Positions 49,101-64,000 of a stretch of 64,000 nucleotides of DNA are shown here, piece after piece. The notes beneath the pieces are model-generated. The model was not told the DNA's origin and did no database searches. It saw only the letters and a list, made by a program, of their open reading frames with translations. The translations under genes and the position numbers were made by a program. The stretch is taken from assembly GCF_902362185.1 (NCBI RefSeq), contig NC_044497.1, positions 30,354,501 through 30,418,500 on the forward strand, in the 5' to 3' direction. Source of the DNA: Chanos chanos. Its lineage: Eukaryota; Chordata; Actinopteri; Gonorynchiformes; Chanidae. The first letter of the stretch is position 1; each line of letters opens with the position of its first letter.

Positions 49101-50369
49101 CTTATGGCCCAACAGCAGCAATGTCCAGATGAGTGGAGTGGATGGAAAGCAGAGGAGGAGAAGGGCCAGGCCAGACCACTGTCTCTGTTATAGCACGTGT
49201 TGCCAGCTGACATGTGCTCAAGGACATATATCTTCACTATCTGCACTGAAAAAAAGACAATTTAACCAAAATGATTTAATACTTACAGCCATAGAGTTAC
49301 CTTTACAAAAATGTTATGGTAATATCATGTCATATATATATATATATATGTTTTCAATGAGGGCTTAAGACAGTATAGATCAAAGGAAGAGTGTAAATAT
49401 CATTCATATATCATTGATATGATTTAATTTGATTTGAGTAGTAAAAAGGTAACCATTTTATAACACTTCCCCAGTCTAGTTCTCTATAACTGGGAACAAT
49501 GATGAACCTTTTGGATCATTCTGTCATTCTTATCTTTCCTGCTATATTTTGCTACAGAGAATTCACGTAATCACACCACTGCTTGTAATTAACGAGGTAG
49601 GCTAATTATACAGCAAGTGCACAGCTCATATTCTTTAACACAAAGTTTATGCATATTTTATATGTGATGAGAAGTCACAGAAATTCAGGGATTTACATTT
49701 ACTGATACAACAGCTGATCATAGATGTTTTGGTTCAAGTATGGAAACAGATGTTTTGTGGTTTAGAAGGCTCTTGGTCAGTTTGTTTCCTTAAGTTTTCA
49801 GAGGATCCAGTCTTTTCCCACACGTGTACAATTATGGTTAGGCCCTTTACTGCCTCCATGTGCTTCTTGTTGTGGGTTTGAAAATATTAAGCTCATGTAA
49901 TTCACTCAAAACAGCAGTGTTCCTCAAAAGGAAAATCAAATGCATTTTTGTTTACCTACAAAGAATTAAACTTGATTTAAATTTAATCTTTTATGGGATC
50001 CCTTTTCTGAGTTTGAAGCTAAACAGGGCTTTACTCTCTTATGATCTTTATGTCTGAGTTACTCAAATAGATTGAGTTGGGGCATAGGTGCGCCGCATTG
50101 TTGACATCACAAAAAAAGGAATCCTCGTTTAATGCTTAACAGAGACCTTGGACTGACAACATAAAAAAAGCTCTATGATATAGTCTTATATAGTTGGAAT
50201 GTTTTCACAATATAAAAACCAAAAAAAAAAAAACAGTCATTCAGAGCCAACTGGGTGAGCAAAGGTTATTTGCCAATATAATTACCTTTGAGATCAGGCT
50301 ACTATTTTATATTAATTTCTTTTGTGTATAATTTCTATATATTATAGAAATCCAACAAATACTCAAATG
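49101..50369. other. VWA1 3' UTR and convergent gap to OTUD3
   Basis: AT-rich sequence after the VWA1 stop with no supported gene. No strong + strand AATAAA was seen before 50.6 kb; ATTAAA near 49967 is a weak candidate. A (TA)n run lies at about 49334-49349. VWA1 and OTUD3 converge tail to tail here. Confidence 0.4.
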
Positions 50370-50389
50370 AAATCTTGCAAATATTCTCA

Positions 50390-50395
50390 TTTATT
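50390..50395 (-). terminator. OTUD3: Polyadenylation signal AATAAA of OTUD3
   Basis: TTTATT on the + strand, read as AATAAA on the - strand, about 565 bases after the OTUD3 stop. It implies a 3' UTR of about 590 nt. Confidence 0.45.
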
Positions 50396-50960
50396 ACCAG
50401 ATTGCACTTCATTCCAAAAACAAAGCGACAACAAGCATCCATCATCATTCAAAATTGTTTCAATAACTTAAGCTACAGAAATTCTGAGGAGCATGCAACA
50501 AAATCCAGGCACGTAGTAAACTGCAGAAATTCCTCACAAACCAAAACAAGTCCTTTCAATCTCAGACCATCATTAAACTTGGATTTAGACTCTTCTCGCT
50601 TGTCTGGATACACTTTGTAAATACTCTTTGGCAGATGTCTGATAAAATAAACTGAAATTAATCTAAATTAAAGTTTAACTTTAAGTGAATTTTCCCCAAA
50701 CCTGACCATATCAGACTTTTATAAGAGTGTATATGGCTGTATGAGACCAAAAGACTAAATCCAACAGAAAAACGTATGCAAAATGCCTTTCTTACATCAA
50801 ACATACATCATTCAAAGTCAACAGCATCTAAATCTGTACACATGCTTGGCTACACAAAAGAACTGACTGTACATGGAAAACAGTCGGAGGTTTCTGAAAC
50901 GTTTTGATTGCTTTCTATTGCCGAAGCACTGGATTCAAGGCAATGTTGTCCGTGATTGCT

Positions 50961-52825
50961 CTAGATGCTTAGAGTATTGAGGGCTGGCACGAGGGTGACA
51001 GGTTCAGGCAGGTTCTGATTCTGGTCATGTGATGTTTTACCCTGAAGGACCTTTTGTCTGTGTCTCTCCTCCTGTCTCTTCTTTTTTTCCAAACGCTGCT
51101 GCTCTTTCCTTTGTTTGTTTGAAATCTGGAACAAGATGGGAAAGGCCTTTAAAAAAGGTCCAACAATCATAATGTTTACGCAAAGTTAAACAGTAAGTAT
51201 TCTAACAGTAAACAATGTACTGCGATTAAATCTCTGGATTTAATAAAACAACATGTTTAACTAACTACTGTTACCCTGGGTTTGTGTGATGTACTGCCTT
51301 CTGGTGGAGAAAGATTGACACTACATTCTGTTGGCATTCCTTGACACAGAGGGCGTGTCTCTGTTCTTGAGTCACAGAGAACATTAGATGACTGGTTCCT
51401 AAGCTCAGGCTCAAGCCATTCAGCATGTGATGTGGCACTTGATTGACACAGATTCTCTCCTTGACCTGTGAGAAACAACAAAAAAAGCATTGACAAAGAG
51501 CAAGAGTTATCCCAAGGGCATGCAAGCAGAGGGCGTGATTGACAGCTTGACTGACTGTTGGAGTTACTGTTCAGGAAGGAGCTTAAGATCACTTCTTCAT
51601 CCTCAGAGGGCAACTGAGAGAGGGAGGGGGCTCTCTGTCTCTCTCTCTGACCATCACCCAACTGTCTTGAATTATTCAGATTCTGTTATTTCAGAGAAGA
51701 AGGTAATCAAAAGAATGTTAGTCAGCTTCTCACTGAATATTTACTTCCACTCAAATTGTTGTATTCATTCTATAACTGCTTTTCATGCCTGTAATTATGC
51801 GGGAGTGAAAACCCTGGATTAGGTCCAACATACTCTCTATATTAGGTTAAATAGTTTTTGACTGACATTTAACTATATCATGGAATCCACACAGTGAATG
51901 AAGGGGGTGGTAAAAGCTGCACAAACCTCAATGCGTAAATGTGCTGGGCTCTCAGAATTATCACCGATATGCCGGACGCTGTCATAGTGATCACCATAGC
52001 GATATGCAATGTGAAGTTCTCGACAAAGAGGCTTCTCCGCGCCATTTATCTGAATGAAACAGTAAACAAAAAATGTGAATTACATCACTATTTGGCCATC
52101 AGACAAATCAGGTGAAAGCTTTTGCGACTGTACTGTCAAATAAATAATATAACATAATATTGCTCCCCACCTCCCATAGTGGAGCATTCAGCTGATGGAT
52201 AACTACTTTGAGCTGATGACTTCGTGCGAAGGCCACAATCGCATCGTTGCCAGCAAACGTGCCTGGCTGTGAGAGGTTTGACACTAGAAGAATGTAAGTG
52301 GAAAGAGAGACAATATTGTCAAAGTAACTGGAAACCCCACCCCCTTCCTTTTAGGAAACATACAATCTGACTCACAATGCTGTGTGAAGGGTACGTCGTC
52401 TTCCACAAAAGGCTCAAAGTCCTGTCTGTGTGACATCATGTACTGAACAGTTTCCTGACGCAGACGTAGGTGATTCTGGGAATGTCCCTCCAGTTGGTCT
52501 CCAAGGGCACGGAACAAACAGTTCCTACAAAGAGAGGCTCTTAGTATTTTCCCTTCAAATTAAGTACAAAAAGAATCAGCTTCACAATGCAGCACAAGTT
52601 TTTATTTATTTATTTTTACCCATCTCCAGGAATCTCCCTTAATTTAAGTCCAAGAGCCTGGAGCTGATTAGAGAAGCTGACAAATTCCTCTCCTTCATCC
52701 TCTCCTCGCGGACGATTCTTCCGGTCTTTGGCCAGTGCCCTGCGGGCAGCCCGCTCATCCCGCTTCCTCTCCAAATCATATTTTCTGTTCCCACGCACTG
52801 GCTTCCCTGTCTGTTTCCTTGACAT
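50961..52825 (-). CDS. OTUD3: OTU domain deubiquitinase 3
   Basis: Seven coding exons on the - strand: 52620-52825, 52376-52524, 52171-52283, 51927-52049, about 51568-51682, 51275-51465 and 50961-51125. The exon 5 donor is ambiguous: GTAACT after 51568 or GTCAGT after 51556, both phase 1. The product is 353 or 357 aa (human 398). The start [15 protein letters not shown] and the basic [12 protein letters not shown] stretch match human. The OTU domain carries [14 protein letters not shown] with catalytic Cys71, then [25 protein letters not shown] and GDHYDSVR with catalytic His177. The C-terminal [20 protein letters not shown] matches the human tail. The family is cytoplasmic and trims Lys6/Lys11-type ubiquitin chains; PTEN is a reported human substrate. 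The UBA-like segment between the OTU domain and the basic tail is not recognisable. The ORF start is the conserved ATG. Confidence 0.94.
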
Positions 52826-54080
52826 GGTAAGGTTCTATAGGGTGCTTGAGGTGGCTGCACAGAGTAACAGCTGGTGAGGTAAAAGTAAAAGTCCTTTGCT
52901 GTTCAAGCACCACTGTTACCTGGGATTCAAAACAGATATCCATGTCAATAATTCAGTACTTTTTTCTTTTTTAAGTGCTTCATATGATTAATAGACAAAA
53001 GACTTCAACAATTAAATAAATGAAAATTAGTTTCTGACAAAACATTTCAACCTTACCCCAACCTTATGGCTTTTCCCCCTCTTCCAAACAGAATGAAGCT
53101 GTTACAACATTCAAGCATACAAATCCTAACTCATCCACTATAGCGTAGCTCCATTACTAGGATTCATGCCGTTAAATTAAGTCACCAAGGGATTAGTGCT
53201 ACCTCCATTTTTATCATAAGACAAAATTAGTCAGTGACTAGTTTACCTACACTGACTAGTCCTTCACAGTGAATGTTTTGAAAACACAGCTTCAAAGAAC
53301 AGAGTGAAAGTTGCATGTTTATTATGGTGTACACTCTGGTCGAAGGTTCAGTAGTTTTGTGCTGACAAGATCACACGTGTTATACTGTGCTTCAGTTAGA
53401 TTTTGTAGCTGCTCCCTTGGTAGGGATTCACTTGAAATAGGGGTAACGACCTCAAAGTGGCTGAACAGTTACAGATCAATGAAAATAAATAAATAAATAA
53501 TAAAAGCAATAGATTTGCACGTATGCAGTCTATAAAGTTTGCTAATTACTCGGATAAGTGGTGGACAGACTACACTTCACAATTCCTTAACAGGAACCTG
53601 AGGCCAAATCGCGCCCACAGCAACGTTAGCCTCTGTTTTTATAAGGTGAACGTTAGCGCTGCTAACTACCTAACTCCATTAATATTGACAAAGTACAGAG
53701 ATATGTCACTATCTGTATATTGCAGTTAAGTAATTCAGATTCAGCGTGCGTTTGTGTAGACTATGGTTTTCAGTTATTTACTGTCTGAACGAATGCAAGA
53801 TGCTGACAAGAGTTTGGGTACAGTGAATACAGCCGTGCTACTTACATTAGCTAGTTGGCTTAAGATAAACTGGCTCTTTTGACACAATGCAGTACGTGAA
53901 TCAGAAATGACAGTCAAGTCCTCATATGTCAAAAAACTCTGCCTATGTGTCTACTCACATCCTTGTGTAAAAATTCGGACGTCCAAGAGTATACAGCTGT
54001 TTACTTTTGTTCAGGTGTGAAGGCAGGCTGGGCTCATGAATAGTTTGTTTCCTTGATTTCCGGGTGAAAGTTATTCCGGG
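52826..54080 (-). promoter_or_regulatory. OTUD3: OTUD3 5' region with a probable untranslated first exon
   Basis: On the - strand a good donor, GGAT|GTGAGTAG (about 53952-53959), would end a leader exon starting near 54050. The likely acceptor is TATAG just before the ATG (about 52836). The intervening 1.1 kb has no coding frame of note. The transcription start is inferred. Confidence 0.35.
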
Positions 54081-56372
54081 TTTTGTATGGCAGCCTTGAT
54101 GGTACAATCCAGAATTCGTCCTGTTTGAGTTTCATACATAAATACTCTGTCCGTGGAATAATTCGACTTTCTGCCCGTTTTTGTACATTTTTTTCCTCAG
54201 AAGATAGCAAAATGAGTAGACAGCTAGGCCCTAATAAATAGTGTATAGATAATCAATGTGAAGAAAATAGCGAACGTTTTGTTTCAGTTTCACCTGACTG
54301 CAAAGGCAAAATCGTTTTTTAAATTCAACTAAGGAACACTTGTCATTTTGATCCTTACAGACATAAGACATAACAATGAAATACATACATTATGTTCATC
54401 TGGGTTGTGTGTTTTTTATTTATTTATTTATTTATTTATCTGGCTGATGGTACTGTTTGATGTCTCACTGAGTTTGTGCATGACTCAGGGTAAAGTGGGA
54501 GGGTGAAATATTGTGATAAGATGGAAAAAATGGAGCTGTCACTCTCCTTTCTTTCACTGTTTCGCCCCACTTGTTATCCTCCTTTGGCTCTCCTACACAG
54601 CAAACGCTGCAGAGATTCTGCCCATCTTCACCCTGACTCCCTCTCGACATAATACAGTTGAAGAGAATCGTGCGTGGGAGGTGTAGGTTGAAACTGAACT
54701 AGAGATTTTTTTACATTGGATGATTTAAGGAGACAGATGCATAGAAGTAGTGCTCATACAGTTTTGATCTCAACTAATATATTAAGGTGCAATTCAAGCA
54801 TTTGGGTGGCGTGTGTGAGTATGGGGGTTCATACTGTACAGCCTTACTCAGGTTGCTCTCCACGGTCCTGAAACGTGGGGTGTCGTTTAGTCAACACTTT
54901 AAAGCCTTGATCGTGGACGTTTAATCAAACTGTTTTTTAATAGATTTGTAGTCTGTGTTTGTCCATTGTAGCTAGCGAGGAAACATGGCGAGAATAAGAC
55001 GGTGAAAAATGTTAACTATTTTAGACAAGTCACCACATATTTTGCAGTAGACTTCTGTGGTATCGTTGCATTACAAGGTGTTAGTGTATGTTAGTGTTAA
55101 TTTCAAGTTAAATTTACTAATGTCTGGGGGTGTAAAACAAATAAGGGCATTCGTCTTATATTTCACAATTAGAGAAAACTGTCAGATTAAATGGTTCTTC
55201 CCCTGAGTGTATTGTAAACCTAAAGTGGGAGAACAGTGGACAAGTTGGAACAAATAACTATCAATGTTTTGTATATTTTTTATGACATCCTCCTTTCGAG
55301 GGATCGAGCAGAGGCCACCGGATTGTGGAGTTTGGCGGGGCGATTCAATGGGTAAATTAGCTGGACGTGGGCAAATTGATATTCCAATAAACAGAAATAT
55401 AGGGCGTGAAACGAAACAAGTCGCAATTTTTCCGAAATAGCTAAATAAAGGCTTGGGCTACCAATTAATTATACTATATATGTTTCTAACCTAAAAATAG
55501 CATAGCCATGTGTTTCAGAGGGAAAAAGTGCAAGGTGGAACCAAATACCTCCCACTGCATCACCTCCCCCAGCCCCCACCCTCTGACACACTCACACTCG
55601 CGCAGATGATCGGTAGAGAGTGCTCCTGGCGGTGGAGACAAAAATAAAATGGTATAATCTTGTGTCTGGCTCAAGGCACTGATGCAGATGCGGCATTAAC
55701 TTCGATGGACGTGAAATAAGGAGGATTAGATTCCAGTTTATCTTATAGTACCACGTTGTCAAGGTAAATATTGTGTTCACATCACCAGAGGAACTATGTA
55801 ACAGGCAGTAAAACTGTTAAGACCGGAGACTTGAACAGTTTGTATCCTTGTGCAGAAAAAGAAAAGAGTGAAGGGATTTTAACTAATACATCAATTAAAT
55901 AACGATATCGCTCTGGAAAAGGCAGTTCCAAAAATCTGGGACAAAGCCGGTTCACTCTACGTCTCTTCTGGAATATCTGAATTGAACTGGAACGCAGGGG
56001 AGAAAGACTTCAGCATCTCTAATCAGAGCAGGACACCCTTCTCACCGCCCTCCCACAACGCGCCCGACTCAGGAACTGTGGGGCTAAACCCCTCGCTAAC
56101 CACAGCTTGGTTTGCAGTAAAACGAATAGACATTCTGCTGGATGGGGGAGAGAACCGAAAAGACGTGTTTAATAGAAGGGGGGCAGTGAGACCGGGCCAC
56201 CCCAACCTTATGCGCCGTAAGAGCACACTCAAATCTGGCGATCTCAGGGCTGAGAGTCAGGTGCAGTAAGGGCGCATCAATGAGCGTCTCCAGAGTGCTT
56301 TTAGCTTAACCGGATCTGTAAAAAGAACGCGGGCACACTGGAGGAGAGACGACGGCGAGTTTGGAAGTTTTG
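54081..56372. other. Divergent gap between OTUD3 and TMEM240, including TMEM240 leader
   Basis: Promoter-side DNA of two divergent genes. An ATTT repeat is at about 54416-54439. The stretch from about 55.9 to 56.37 kb is GC-richer and is probably the TMEM240 5' UTR. It contains a 95-codon frame (55982-56269) that begins with TTG and has no known relative, so it is not called. The ACATGGCGAG motif near 54983 is YY1-like. Confidence 0.4.
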
Positions 56373-63415
<7,043 letters not shown>

Positions 63416-64000
63416 CCAGCGGCTGCCTCAGAGACCCTCTACAACTGTCGCCACCAGTGTCAGTAACACCTCTTAGACTTTCTACAACCACACAACACAG
63501 TTGAGTATTTGCCAACTATGATTAAAACTCCAGCAGAGAGTGAAATTGCCACTGAAATCTTTTCAGCTCATGTCCATGTCCACCATGTTTGCTGGGAAGG
63601 GAGGGGGGTGTTGGGGGCAATGATTTTTGAGGGTCTTTTCTGTACAGGTGTTTTTATTTTTCATTGTCGAAACTTGGCATGCACTTTTAGAATGGGGGAA
63701 TGGGTAAGGGCACTGTTTAAATGGGAGGCCGTGTGAGTGGGCCATCACTCAGTTTTCTTCTTTGCCCTTTTTTGCTCTTTCATGGGAACAGGGGTCAGGG
63801 AGGGGAATTGGAGGGGACAGACTGGGTTTCATGGTTTTGTGATGCCATAGGTAGAAATTACTGCTTGTAAATAGTTATACATATTGTTTTATGGGATTTA
63901 AGTCAACACAGGGTTGGGGGTAGAAGTGAGACATGAATTGTATTCCAGGGAAAAACAAAAAAGAAACAGAAAGTGAAGGGGGAGTGGTGTGACAGTGGAG

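Noticed and set aside
54465-54650. 61-codon ATG frame on the - strand with Cys residues, upstream of OTUD3
   Set aside because: No homology recognised and no splice link to a gene; length expected by chance.
55982-56269. 95-codon frame in the TMEM240 leader
   Set aside because: Starts with TTG rather than ATG, has no known relative, and lies in a probable 5' UTR; a short true uORF cannot be excluded.

Overview
The window is nuclear DNA from a ray-finned (teleost) fish. Genes have many exons with GT-AG introns, dinucleotide microsatellites are dense, and fish-type hAT MITEs and a V-SINE-type tail are present. The encoded proteins are clear orthologues of vertebrate genes with teleost-like sequence. 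No bacterial, phage or CRISPR-like feature was seen. All gene models were assembled by hand from the sequence: exon joins were checked for splice dinucleotides, phase continuity and similarity to remembered human proteins. No alignment could be run.

Layout, left to right: (1) 0.3-0.8 kb, an unidentified two-transmembrane reading frame interrupted by one in-frame TGA. (2) 4.7-11.6 kb, + strand: syntaphilin (SNPH), four coding exons, 635 aa, with a long 3' region. (3) 16.3-23.5 kb, - strand: syntenin-2 (SDCBP2), eight coding exons, 300 aa, with a probable untranslated first exon near 28.4 kb. (4) 31.5-34.6 kb, - strand: FKBP12 (FKBP1A), four exons, 108 aa, with a 3' UTR of about 2.2 kb. (5) 34.7-42.9 kb: gene-poor interval holding repeats. 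(6) 42.9-49.1 kb, + strand: VWA1 (WARP), six exons, 513 aa, apparently with a third FN3 domain. (7) 51.0-52.8 kb, - strand: OTUD3 deubiquitinase, seven exons, about 353-357 aa, apparently lacking the UBA-like segment. (8) 56.4-63.3 kb, + strand: TMEM240, four exons, 175 aa, whose terminal codons lie in a 54-bp tandem duplication.

SNPH-SDCBP2-FKBP1A reproduces the order seen on human 20p13. VWA1, OTUD3 and TMEM240 are human 1p36 genes. The window therefore spans a junction between two human synteny blocks, in the gap between FKBP1A and VWA1. The genes do not form a pathway: SNPH anchors axonal mitochondria, SDCBP2 is a PDZ scaffold, FKBP1A is a prolyl isomerase that binds calcium channels, VWA1 is matrix, OTUD3 is a deubiquitinase and TMEM240 is neuronal membrane.

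The most useful leads are the third FN3 module of VWA1, the missing UBA-like segment of OTUD3, a phase-compatible alternative tail-anchor exon 3' of SNPH, the duplication over the TMEM240 stop codon, and the interrupted reading frame at the left edge.
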